A stretch of DNA of 64,000 nucleotides, from positions 62,001 through 126,000 of the forward strand of contig JBGFRO010000023.1 of the NCBI GenBank assembly GCA_041695085.1. Reading direction: 5' to 3'. Both the position numbers and the translations under genes were made by a program. This DNA comes from DYFT01 sp041695085. Lineage in GTDB: Bacteria > Bacteroidota > Ignavibacteria > UBA10030. Positions 16,639 to 24,968 of the stretch are shown piece by piece; position 1 is the stretch's first letter, and each line of letters starts with the position of its first letter. The notes beneath the pieces are model-generated. The model saw only the letters and a list, made by a program, of their open reading frames with translations, ran no database searches and had not been told where the DNA came from.

Positions 16639-18024
16639 TCAGCGTGACATGTACTCGATCACGTCATACCGTGTCAGGATGCCGATGATCTTTCGTTCTT
16701 CTTCCACCAGTACCGCATGATGCTTTTTGGAGAGGTACGAAATGGCAGAGTTGATCAGATCGTCGACATGAACACGAGGGAATGGATCCTTCATAACCGT
16801 GCTGACCGGCGCGTCGAACAGAGCGGGATTACTCAACACCGCACTCATAATGTCGCTCTCCTCCACACTCCCAACGGGCTCCCCCTTCTCCAACACCGGC
16901 AGCTGAGAGACATTGTGCTCGCCGATGAGGTCGAGCGCTTTGCGGATCGTTGTGACAGGATCTATTGAGACAAGGCTGGGAACCCCCTTTTTCCCCTCTA
17001 ACACGTAGCGAACGGTAATGCGCTCCGGAACGAGAAAACGATGTTCTCGCATCCAGTCGTCGTTGTAGATCTTACTCAGATATCGTTCACCAGTATCCGG
17101 CAGGAGCACCACCATGACCTCGTTTTCACCGAGACGCTCCGCCACCTTCAAAGCGCCGGCCATTGCCGTTCCTGCCGATCCCCCTACAAAAATTCCTTCC
17201 TCTCTCGTCAAACGACGCGCCATCAGGAACGACTCCTTGTCCGTTACCTCAACGACTTCGTCGACAAATTCGAAATGAAGAACACCGGGCACGTAATCTT
17301 GCCCGATCCCCTCCACTTTGTAGGTTTTGAAGACGGGCGAGTATTTTTTTGTGTAGAAATACTCTCTCAACACCGATCCTTTCGGATCGATGCCAATGAC
17401 CTTTATGTTAGGGTTCTTTTCCTTCAGAAATCTCCCGGCACCGCTTATGGTGCCGCCGGTTCCAATTCCGCAAACGAAATAATCGATCTGTCCGCTGGTC
17501 TGCTCCCAAATTTCCGGGCCGGTGGTCCGATAATGAGCCTCAGGATTTTTGGGGTTGTAGTATTGGTTGGCGAGGATGGAATTGGGAGTCTCGCGAACGA
17601 TCCGCTTGGCAACTTCCGTGTAGCTTTCAGGCGATTCGTGAGGGACAGCGGTGGGTGTGACGATTACTTCGGCGCCAAATGCTCTGAGTAAGCGTATCTT
17701 TTCGATGCTCATCTTATCGGGCATAGTAAAGATGCATTTGTAGCCCTTCACCGCAGCGGCAATGGCTAATCCCAAGCCGGTATTTCCCGACGTCGATTCG
17801 ACGATCGTCCCGCCGGGTTTGAGTCTCCCCTCCCGTTCCGCCTCTTCAATCATCCCAATTCCGATGCGGTCTTTGACAGATCCGCCCGGATTGAAATATT
17901 CAACTTTCACGAAAATGTGAGGTTTATAACCTTTCGAGATTCTGTTGAGTCGAACGAGCGGGGTTTTTCCGATGGTCTCCAGTATTGTTTCGCAATATTG
18001 CATCTTCTCGAGATCCGTGAGCAT
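16639..18024 (-). CDS. Cystathionine beta-synthase
   Basis: A 461-residue PLP enzyme plus regulatory tail. The catalytic domain (1-325) has the PLP Lys in NPGGSVKDRIG near residue 50, the substrate loop ESTSGNTGLG near 82 and the phosphate-binding GIGTGGTISGAGR near 190. The C-terminus (about 340-461) is a pair of CBS domains (SLVSIDPVTTIRKALDLIGEHNVSQLPVL and related), which in this family usually bind adenosyl ligands and modulate activity. It condenses serine with homocysteine; the lyase-type gene downstream would complete cysteine formation. The ATG at 18024 has GGAG about ten bases upstream. An internal Met at residue 8 is a possible alternative start. Confidence 0.92.
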   Translation of the reverse strand: MLTDLEKMQYCETILETIGKTPLVRLNRISKGYKPHIFVKVEYFNPGGSVKDRIGIGMIEEAEREGRLKPGGTIVESTSGNTGLGLAIAAAVKGYKCIFTMPDKMSIEKIRLLRAFGAEVIVTPTAVPHESPESYTEVAKRIVRETPNSILANQYYNPKNPEAHYRTTGPEIWEQTSGQIDYFVCGIGTGGTISGAGRFLKEKNPNIKVIGIDPKGSVLREYFYTKKYSPVFKTYKVEGIGQDYVPGVLHFEFVDEVVEVTDKESFLMARRLTREEGIFVGGSAGTAMAGALKVAERLGENEVMVVLLPDTGERYLSKIYNDDWMREHRFLVPERITVRYVLEGKKGVPSLVSIDPVTTIRKALDLIGEHNVSQLPVLEKGEPVGSVEESDIMSAVLSNPALFDAPVSTVMKDPFPRVHVDDLINSAISYLSKKHHAVLVEEERKIIGILTRYDVIEYMSR

Positions 18025-18279
18025 GCAGTGTAGCTCCGAGGTTGTTGGGTTTTTTTAGGAAAATGTGTGTGAATATACGATGAATCTCACCTACTTGAAA
18101 GACGCCGGAAAGCAAATTGAGCACACACCTATCTGGGGTTCAGCGATGGAGTTGTCAACGACCGTTTTACCATTGGATATTTAGCTTGACTTTCCCTCCT
18201 AAATTCTGTATACTTTCACCCCAATTTTCTGCAAAATGGAGCATTTTTTGATAGAAATGAGAGAATTTTGAGAGTTTTT

Positions 18280-18843
18280 ATGGCAACTACGGCAGATTTC
18301 CGCATTGGGATGGTCATCAGGTTCAATGGTGAGTTGCATCGAATCGAGGAGTATATCCATCGCACGCCCGGCAACCTCCGAGCGTTTGTGCAGGCAAAGC
18401 TCAGAAACCTCAAAACCGGTCGGGTAACCGAGAATCGCTTCAGAGCAGGTGAGGAGGTGGAGGAGGTGCGACTCGAACAGAAAGAGTTCACGTATCTCTA
18501 CCACGACGGGTCAAGCTATCAGTTCATGGACAAGGAGACGTACGAACAACTTCCCGTCTCCGAGACCGTGTTGGGAGAAGGGGCGAAGTTTATTAAAGAA
18601 GGGGAGACGGTTGTGTTGATGCTCGTTGGGCACGAAGTTGTGAGCGCTGAGTTGCCGTTTAACGTGGCACTGAAAGTGGTGGAAACAGTTCCGGGGGTTC
18701 GGGGGGACACGGCGACCGGAGCGACGAAGCCGGCAAAGGTAGAGACTGGCGCCACGGTGAACGTCCCGCTGTTCATTAACGAAGGGGATATCATCCGTGT
18801 CGATACCCGCTCGGGTGAATACCTCGAACGCGTCAAGAATTGA
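18280..18843 (+). CDS. efp: Elongation factor P with Asn at the usual modified-Lys position
   Basis: A 187-residue elongation factor P, which binds the ribosome between P and E sites and relieves stalling at polyproline. Domain I begins ATTADFRIGMVIRFNGELH. Domains II/III include FTYLYHDGSSYQFMD near 75 and the conserved C-terminal INEGDIIRVDTRSGEYLERVK. The tip loop reads RTPGNLRAFVQAKLRN; aligned with PGKGQAF of E. coli, the modified Lys34 is replaced by Asn. The ATG at 18280 gives the family's usual N-terminus; no strong Shine-Dalgarno is seen. It heads an efp-accB-accC arrangement that is common in bacteria. Confidence 0.95.
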   Translation: MATTADFRIGMVIRFNGELHRIEEYIHRTPGNLRAFVQAKLRNLKTGRVTENRFRAGEEVEEVRLEQKEFTYLYHDGSSYQFMDKETYEQLPVSETVLGEGAKFIKEGETVVLMLVGHEVVSAELPFNVALKVVETVPGVRGDTATGATKPAKVETGATVNVPLFINEGDIIRVDTRSGEYLERVKN

Positions 18844-18852
18844 ATGTTCGGA

Positions 18853-18905
18853 CTCCCTCCCCGACACGTTGCTCGAGCGTGTCGACGGAGGGAGCTTCGT
18901 TTTGT
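18853..18905 (+). terminator. Hairpin between efp and accB
   Basis: Two arms, CTCCCTCC..CGACACG and CGTGTCG..GGAGGGAG (18853-18894), form a long stem with one bulge, followed by CTTCGTTTTGTT. It could be a terminator or an attenuator that tunes accB/accC relative to efp. Read-through is plausible because accB starts only 37 bases after the stem. Confidence 0.6.
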
Positions 18906-18930
18906 TCCCCACAATGAAAACGGAGAACCG

Positions 18931-19407
18931 ATGGATCTCACCTACATCAAAAAGGTTATAAAACTCGTTGAGAAAAGTGAAGTTGATGAAATTGAGATTG
19001 AAGAAGAAGGAAAAAAAATCCGCGTAGCCAAGCACCGCAACTCAATGCCCTCGGCTCCGTTGCAGGCGAGTTATCCTCTGCCGCTCGCCGCCGCGCCAGC
19101 CCCTCCTTTGCCCGCCACGGGTACTGTTCCTGCCGCCCCATCTCCACCGACCAAGCCGGAAAAGAAGTTTCACGAGATCAGGTCGCCGATCGTTGGTACG
19201 TTCTACCGCGCCCCTGCTCCGGACGCGGAGAATTACGTCGAGGTGGGTCAGGAAGTAAAAGTTGGCACCGTGCTCTGCATCGTTGAAGCCATGAAACTTA
19301 TGAACGAAATCGAGTCGGATGTCAACGGCCGAGTCGCTCAAATCCTCGTCGAAAACGGGAAGCCGGTTGAGTACAACCAGGTGCTGTTCCTGATCGAGCC
19401 GTCCTAA
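18931..19407 (+). CDS. accB: Biotin carboxyl carrier protein of acetyl-CoA carboxylase
   Basis: A 158-residue carrier protein. The N-terminus MDLTYIKKVIKLVEKSEVDEIEIEE matches the family. A flexible Ala/Pro-rich linker spans about 40-75, and the C-terminal biotinyl domain (about 80-158) has the biotin-acceptor Lys in VEAMKLMNEIE near residue 122. The ATG at 18931 follows ACGGAGA, and upstream frame codons lack family similarity. It carries biotin between AccC and the carboxyltransferase in the first step of fatty acid synthesis. The gene lies between efp and accC; the carboxyltransferase genes are not in this window. Confidence 0.95.
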   Translation: MDLTYIKKVIKLVEKSEVDEIEIEEEGKKIRVAKHRNSMPSAPLQASYPLPLAAAPAPPLPATGTVPAAPSPPTKPEKKFHEIRSPIVGTFYRAPAPDAENYVEVGQEVKVGTVLCIVEAMKLMNEIESDVNGRVAQILVENGKPVEYNQVLFLIEPS

Positions 19408-19476
19408 ACTATACTCCTCCATCACGGTGGGTGGGACGTTCACGTACGATCATCTGATCACTTCAAGGGACTACGC

Positions 19477-20823
19477 TTGTTTAAGAAGATATTGATTGCG
19501 AACCGTGGGGAAATTGCCCTGCGCGTGATTCGTGCCTGTCGTGAATTGGGCATTAAGACGGTTGCCGTCTATTCAGAAGCAGATCGATATTCGCTGCACG
19601 TAAAGTTTGCCGACGAAGCGGTCTGTATTGGTCCTCCTCCAAGCAAGGAAAGCTACCTCAGCATTCCGCGTCTGATCGCTGCGGCGGAAGTTACCAACGC
19701 CGACGCCATTCATCCGGGCTATGGGTTTCTGGCGGAGAATGCCAATTTCGCGGAAATCTGTGCGACATCCGGCTTGACCTTTATCGGGCCGAAGCCGGAT
19801 GCGATCAGCGCCATGGGGGATAAGGCTCTTGCGAAAGAGACCATGCGCAAGGCGGGCGTTCCGGTCGTGCCGGGTAGTGATGGCGTTATCACCGACTTTA
19901 ACGAAGCGAAGAAGATAGCGGGCGAGATCGGATATCCAATCATTATCAAAGCCACGGCAGGTGGTGGCGGACGGGGAATGAGGATTGTGCGGGAGGGGGG
20001 TGATCTGGAAAACGCCTTCCGAACCGCCAGTCACGAAGCCGAGACGGCATTCGGCAATCCATCCGTCTATATCGAGAAATATCTTGACGAGCCGCGCCAT
20101 ATCGAGATACAAGTCATGGGAGATCGGTATGGGAATGTGATCCACTTCGGGGAGCGGGATTGTTCGATCCAGAGACGACATCAGAAGCTTGTGGAGGAGG
20201 CCCCTTCTCCTGCCTTAACGCCAGAATTACGTGAAGCGATGGGAGCCGCGGCAGTGAAGGGATCGAAGAGCGTGAATTACCTCGGTGCGGGGACGATAGA
20301 ATTCCTACTCGATAAGCATAAGCACTTCTACTTTATGGAGATGAATACGCGCATTCAGGTGGAGCATCCCGTTACGGAAGAAGTGTACGGCGTCGATTTG
20401 GTGAAGATGCAGATCGAGGTCGCGGCGGGAGAGCGGCTCAAGAAGGCGAAGCCAAAACCGCAGTGGCACGCTATCGAATGCCGCATCAACGCCGAGGATC
20501 CAGACCATGATTTCCGTCCCTCTCCCGGAAAAATCTCCACACTTCACTTTCCCGGCGGCATCGGCGTGCGGGTGGACACCCACGCCTATGACGGCTATGA
20601 AATTCCTCCGTATTATGACTCGCTCGTTGCCAAACTCATCGTCCGCAGTAGGACCAGAGAGGAGGCAATCGATAAAATGTATCTGGCGTTGGACGAATTT
20701 GTGGTGGAGGGAATCAAAACGACCATTCCGTTTCACAAGAAACTTATGAAAAACGAGAAGTTCCGGAGCGGGAAGTTCGATACCAAGTTTGTGGAGACGT
20801 TCGACTTCAAAGAGAAGGCGTAG
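19477..20823 (+). CDS. accC: Biotin carboxylase subunit of acetyl-CoA carboxylase
   Basis: A 448-residue biotin carboxylase of the ATP-grasp superfamily, carboxylating biotin on AccB with ATP and bicarbonate. Motifs are FKKILIANRGEIALRVIRAC at the N-terminus, the Gly-rich loop AGGGGRGMRIV near 165, YIEKYLDEPRHIEIQV near 203, RDCSIQRRHQKLVEEAPSP near 234 and EMNTRIQVEHPVTE near 289 (catalytic Glu/Asn/Arg). Full length for the family. The start is TTG at 19477, supported by AAGGGA about eight bases upstream and by the exact match of the family N-terminus. It is 69 bases downstream of accB. Confidence 0.95.
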   Translation: MFKKILIANRGEIALRVIRACRELGIKTVAVYSEADRYSLHVKFADEAVCIGPPPSKESYLSIPRLIAAAEVTNADAIHPGYGFLAENANFAEICATSGLTFIGPKPDAISAMGDKALAKETMRKAGVPVVPGSDGVITDFNEAKKIAGEIGYPIIIKATAGGGGRGMRIVREGGDLENAFRTASHEAETAFGNPSVYIEKYLDEPRHIEIQVMGDRYGNVIHFGERDCSIQRRHQKLVEEAPSPALTPELREAMGAAAVKGSKSVNYLGAGTIEFLLDKHKHFYFMEMNTRIQVEHPVTEEVYGVDLVKMQIEVAAGERLKKAKPKPQWHAIECRINAEDPDHDFRPSPGKISTLHFPGGIGVRVDTHAYDGYEIPPYYDSLVAKLIVRSRTREEAIDKMYLALDEFVVEGIKTTIPFHKKLMKNEKFRSGKFDTKFVETFDFKEKA

Positions 20824-20992
20824 AGACAGAGGGTATGCGGTAGGTGGACGGAGCTTTTCTCCTGTGAAAAAAATCCGTACTGTTCATCTATTGAGTTTCC
20901 GCAGCTAGTACTCTTGGAATGTCGTAACCTCAATCATCAGCTCAATCCCGAAATCAGGCGGGTCATTTTCTCACACCTCATCACAATGGAAC

Positions 20993-21373
20993 ATGGATTT
21001 CCCATCGAATCTCAAATACACGAAGGATCACGAGTGGATACGCGTCGACGGAGAATTTGGATGGGTTGGCATAACGGATTATGCGCAGGGGGAATTGGGA
21101 GATGTTGTTTTTGTCGAGCTTCCCGCGGTCGGCACCAAGGTCGAACGGGGCAAAGCGTTCGGCACCATCGAAGCTGTCAAGGCGGTCTCTGATCTGTACG
21201 CTCCTGTTAGCGGAGAAGTCGTCGAGTTGAACAAAGCCGTACAGGATCGTCCCGAACTCGTCAACAAAGAGCCGTACGAAGGCGGATGGATGATCAAGAT
21301 GAAATTGAGCAAGGCTGAGGAACTGGACGAGCTTCTGGATGCCGAGGCCTACAAAACATTGATCGCGAAGTAA
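20993..21373 (+). CDS. gcvH: Glycine cleavage system H protein
   Basis: A 126-residue lipoyl carrier protein. The lipoylated Lys lies in GTIEAVKAVSDLYAPVSGEV near residue 63, and the N-terminus NLKYTKDHEWIRVDG is typical, as is the C-terminal GGWMIKMKLS. It shuttles the aminomethyl group between P, T and L proteins, and in some bacteria also serves in lipoate transfer. The other glycine-cleavage genes are not adjacent. Its position after the two acetyl-CoA carboxylase genes may reflect shared regulation of cofactor-dependent carriers, but that is speculation. A hairpin (CACTGCC...GGCAGTG, about 21386-21433) lies downstream. Confidence 0.95.
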   Translation: MDFPSNLKYTKDHEWIRVDGEFGWVGITDYAQGELGDVVFVELPAVGTKVERGKAFGTIEAVKAVSDLYAPVSGEVVELNKAVQDRPELVNKEPYEGGWMIKMKLSKAEELDELLDAEAYKTLIAK

Positions 21374-21500
21374 ACGGACGAAGCGCACTGCCCAGCTCCA
21401 GCCAGGTACTTCGTCTTGGAGCAGTCGGCAGTGATGGCGTTTTCGCTGACCATTTCTGCCCTTGTCTTTTCTCTGTTTCGGCTGGTTACCGCGAGGGTCG

Positions 21501-24215
21501 ATGCATGGTGCGCTCTTGCCCGCTTGTGATATCAATTTCGTGCATATGACAGGAACGTCTGCTACGAGACATTCTTCCTCATGGTTTGGAACGATTGATC
21601 GGACGCAACGGAATCTTGCCCTCGTTCTTGCCTGCATCCTCCTCCCGACGTTCGTCGGTCTTGCCATTCTCTTTGTTCAATTGTTCGATGCAGCAACGCG
21701 CGGTCGTGAGGAATATGCCGTATCCACCCGGCGTGACACGCTCCTGCTCTCTACCTATCGGACTGCTTTAGAACTCTCCAACCTTCTGCTTTCGGCGCGT
21801 GAAATGCTCGCGGCCGATGAAGCGTCGACACTTTATTTGGAAACGGTAGCGGACCGACTCAGGATGGAACGTGGGGAGTATGAGAGGCTTCTTCCGCTCT
21901 CCCCTTCAAATGTGCGCGATACGCTTGCTGCACGCTTTGCGCGTTATTCTTCAGACATCGACCTTCTCCTCGCAAGCGAAAAAGAGATCAAGGGGCCGAC
22001 TCGTCTGAGTACACAAACGTCTCGGAATAATCTGTCCGTCACGTCCTTTGTGCCTCGAACCACGGAAATGCTCCATGAGCTTCGTGGGTCGTTTCAATAT
22101 CTGTTGGAGGCCGAATTAGAGGAGAATGTCGTCCGGGTCTCCGAATCGGAAGAGCGGGTCTCGAACATTGCTTTTCGTACGTTCGGCTTTTCGATCATCT
22201 TGTTCATTGTCGGGAGTGGCCTCGCCTTCTTTCTTCTTCGGAAGGAGGGGAAGTCGGCTGAAGCTTCGCTTCGATTCTACACCATCTTGCAGAACTCCAT
22301 CAATCCTATCGAGGTGATCAATGCGCAGGGAAGGGTTGTCTATGTGAACCCCGCCTTCGAGCGGTGGGCCCGCGTGCGGATCAAAGATGTGCTTGGTTCC
22401 CACGCGTTCGAGAGTGTGCGGCGACTCAACTCGCCGCAACAGAACGGTTCGTTCTGGGAGGCGGTTGTCAACGAATTGCGGCAAGGCAAGGTCTGGTCAA
22501 GCGATGTGGAAGTTGTGCGTGATCGGGGTGAGGTCACGTTCGCCTTCCTGATTGTTTCGCCGGTTCTGGACCAGTCGGGAGATTTCGTAGAATGCATTGC
22601 GATCTACCACGACATAACCGAGCGAAAGGAGTTGGCGAGGAAGTTTGAAGAATCGCAGGAGAAATACCAAAACATCGTCGAAAGCTCACTTGATGGGATC
22701 GTGATCGTGCAGGATGGGAGGTTGGTCTTCGCGAACTCTTCGGCTATGAAAATCTTCGGATATACATCGACCGAAGAGATGCGATCTGTGAGTTTCACCG
22801 ACACGGTAGCACCCGCCAGTCGCTTCTTCGTCTTAGAGGGGTATCAAAAAGGAAAATTAATCGGCGAAGATATTCTGCGCAATTATGAGCTCAAGGGTTT
22901 GACAAAGCAGGGTAAGATCATCGACCTCGAGGTGAACGCGAAGCTTGTTTCGTGGAACGGTCGACCGGCAGTACAGGCTTCTTTTCGCGACATCACGGAG
23001 CGGAAAGCGCTTGAGCGGGACCAGGCGCTCTGGCTCTGGGAACATGAGACGATGAGCACGATCGACCGGCAGCTTGTGTCGACCGTCGACCTGCAAAAAG
23101 TGCTGGAGACGATCTCGCATCATGCGAAGATTCTTACTCGTGCTGATTGGGCCGGTGTGATGTTGATCGATCCCACGACCAACAGCGCGCAGTGGAGGGC
23201 CGCAAAAGGGAATGAGCTCCCGTTGCCGTCCGAACCATTCCGTTTGGGTGAAACACATGCGACCATCGCTCAAAGTCGGGAGGCACTGGTGATTCAGGAT
23301 TTCGGGAACAACCCGCGTTTTCCGGTAGAGGAGTTTCCCCCCTTCAAGGAGGAGCACATTATCTCTGCCGCCCGGTTTCCCCTTGTGGTCGAAAAGGAAA
23401 TACGAGGGCAGTTAATGGTCGGCTATCGACAGCATCATGAGTTTTCGCCGCGAGAACTGCGCCTTCTGAGCTCTCTGGCTGAAAAATCATCGATTGCCCT
23501 TGCTAATGCGCAGCTGTATGATGACTTGCTGTCGCGTGAGAAGGAGCTCGAGCATTTGTCGGGAGCCCGCGTACGCGCGCAGGAGGAGGAGCGGCGTCGC
23601 ATTGCACGCGAAATTCACGATAGCCTTGGCCAGATGCTTACGGCGATCAAGTTCAATATAGAAATCCTCGAGGATTCGTCCAATCTCCAGCGACCGGAAG
23701 ATCAACAGCGTCTGGCCGATATTAAGGGCCTTCTCGATAGTGCGATGGAGGAAGCGCGAGAGATTTCATATAACCTCATGCCGAGCGTGTTGGTCGATTT
23801 CGGATTGGTTCCGGCGCTCCAGCTTCTCTGTGATCAGTTTGCCAAGCGCAACTCACTGAAACTAAGCTTCCACTCCAGCGGCATCGACGATCGCCTCGAT
23901 CGCGCGGTAGAGATCGGTTTGTTCCGGATCGCGCAGGAGGCCCTCAATAACATTGCAAAACACGCACACGCGGCAGAGGTGAACGTGCAGTTGATCGGTG
24001 ACGGCGAGCACCTGCGGCTCCTCATCGATGATGATGGACGCGGTTTCAAGATCAGCGCGTTCGATCAGATGAGGGGTGACCGGCATGGGATGGGACTGGT
24101 GAGTATGCGGGAGCGAGCGACGTCGTTTCAGGGCAGCTTCGTCATCGATTCCAAACCAGGGCGGGGAACGGAGATTATTGTCGAGATACCCTTGAAGCAT
24201 TCGAATGGCAACTAA
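21501..24215 (+). CDS. Membrane-bound PAS/GAF sensor histidine kinase (HisKA_3)
   Basis: A roughly 904-residue kinase. Two membrane segments (about 38-60, LALVLACILLPTFVGLAILF, and about 230-250, FSIILFIVGSGLAFFLL) enclose a helical extracytoplasmic sensor. Two PAS domains (about 255-380, 385-505), a GAF domain (about 525-680) and a HisKA_3/HATPase module follow. The His is in AREIHDSLGQMLTAIKFN near 700, and the nucleotide site has EALNNIAKHAHA and DDDGRGF. The start is uncertain: TTG 21462, ATG 21501 and ATG 21546 are in frame, and I take 21501 for its GAGGG. It overlaps the NarL-type regulator at 24205 by 11 bases, a clear two-component pair. Confidence 0.88.
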   Translation: MHGALLPACDINFVHMTGTSATRHSSSWFGTIDRTQRNLALVLACILLPTFVGLAILFVQLFDAATRGREEYAVSTRRDTLLLSTYRTALELSNLLLSAREMLAADEASTLYLETVADRLRMERGEYERLLPLSPSNVRDTLAARFARYSSDIDLLLASEKEIKGPTRLSTQTSRNNLSVTSFVPRTTEMLHELRGSFQYLLEAELEENVVRVSESEERVSNIAFRTFGFSIILFIVGSGLAFFLLRKEGKSAEASLRFYTILQNSINPIEVINAQGRVVYVNPAFERWARVRIKDVLGSHAFESVRRLNSPQQNGSFWEAVVNELRQGKVWSSDVEVVRDRGEVTFAFLIVSPVLDQSGDFVECIAIYHDITERKELARKFEESQEKYQNIVESSLDGIVIVQDGRLVFANSSAMKIFGYTSTEEMRSVSFTDTVAPASRFFVLEGYQKGKLIGEDILRNYELKGLTKQGKIIDLEVNAKLVSWNGRPAVQASFRDITERKALERDQALWLWEHETMSTIDRQLVSTVDLQKVLETISHHAKILTRADWAGVMLIDPTTNSAQWRAAKGNELPLPSEPFRLGETHATIAQSREALVIQDFGNNPRFPVEEFPPFKEEHIISAARFPLVVEKEIRGQLMVGYRQHHEFSPRELRLLSSLAEKSSIALANAQLYDDLLSREKELEHLSGARVRAQEEERRRIAREIHDSLGQMLTAIKFNIEILEDSSNLQRPEDQQRLADIKGLLDSAMEEAREISYNLMPSVLVDFGLVPALQLLCDQFAKRNSLKLSFHSSGIDDRLDRAVEIGLFRIAQEALNNIAKHAHAAEVNVQLIGDGEHLRLLIDDDGRGFKISAFDQMRGDRHGMGLVSMRERATSFQGSFVIDSKPGRGTEIIVEIPLKHSNGN

Positions 24216-24897
24216 CAAGATACGTATCCTCCTTGCAGACGATCACGCGCTGATTCGCAGCGGGATTGCGACGCTTCTACAGGGCGCGAACGACTTGGAA
24301 GTGGTTGGGGAGGCTTCCGACGGGGAGGAAGCGATCGAGAAGACACAATTGTTAAAACCCGACGTCGTCGTCATCGATCTTTCGATGCCGCGTCTCTCGG
24401 GCATTGAAGCGACGAAAGTCATCACGCGCCGGTTTCCCGCCGTGCACGTTCTGGTTCTGACGATGCACGAGAATGAGGAATACGTCTATCAAATCCTCCG
24501 CTCGGGAGCGTCGGGCTATGTCTTGAAGAGCGCCGGGAAGGATGAGCTCTCAACCGCCATTCGCGCAGTTGCGAAGGGGGAAAAGTTTTTCAGCCCGCGT
24601 GTCTCGGAAATCATGGCGGAAGGATATGTAAGAAGAGCGGACGGAGAAGCCCCCTCGTCACGGTCGGAAGTGCCGCTCACGAAACGGGAGCGAGAGATCC
24701 TTGCACTGGTTGTTCAAGGTCTCACCAATCAGCAGATTGCGAATATGCTTTACATCAGTCCCCGCACGGTTGATACGCATCGCACGAACATTATGCAGAA
24801 GCTGGATATTCACGACCTCGCCAACCTTGTTCGGTTTGCAATCGATCATGGTCTCCTCACCAAGCAAGACGATCGACCGAGCGAAGAAAAGAAGTAA
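24205..24897 (+). CDS. NarL/FixJ-family response regulator
   Basis: A 230-residue regulator. The receiver (about 6-125) has the ADDHALIRSG acidic pair, the Asp in VVIDLSMPRLSG near 59 and Lys in VLKSAGKDE near 109. A LuxR-type helix-turn-helix follows at about 160-220 (LTKREREILALVVQGLTNQQIANML, SPRTVDTHRTNIMQKL). The ATG overlaps the upstream kinase gene, so the two are translationally coupled and almost certainly a cognate pair. The target genes cannot be told from sequence; the nearest downstream cluster is regulated by its own NtrC-type protein on the opposite strand. Confidence 0.92.
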   Translation: MATNKIRILLADDHALIRSGIATLLQGANDLEVVGEASDGEEAIEKTQLLKPDVVVIDLSMPRLSGIEATKVITRRFPAVHVLVLTMHENEEYVYQILRSGASGYVLKSAGKDELSTAIRAVAKGEKFFSPRVSEIMAEGYVRRADGEAPSSRSEVPLTKREREILALVVQGLTNQQIANMLYISPRTVDTHRTNIMQKLDIHDLANLVRFAIDHGLLTKQDDRPSEEKK

Positions 24898-24968
24898 TTC
24901 GTACAGCTCATCACAGTCAGTGAGCGAGCCGAAGACCCAGAAGGTGTTGATCGCCTGAACAAGACCCC

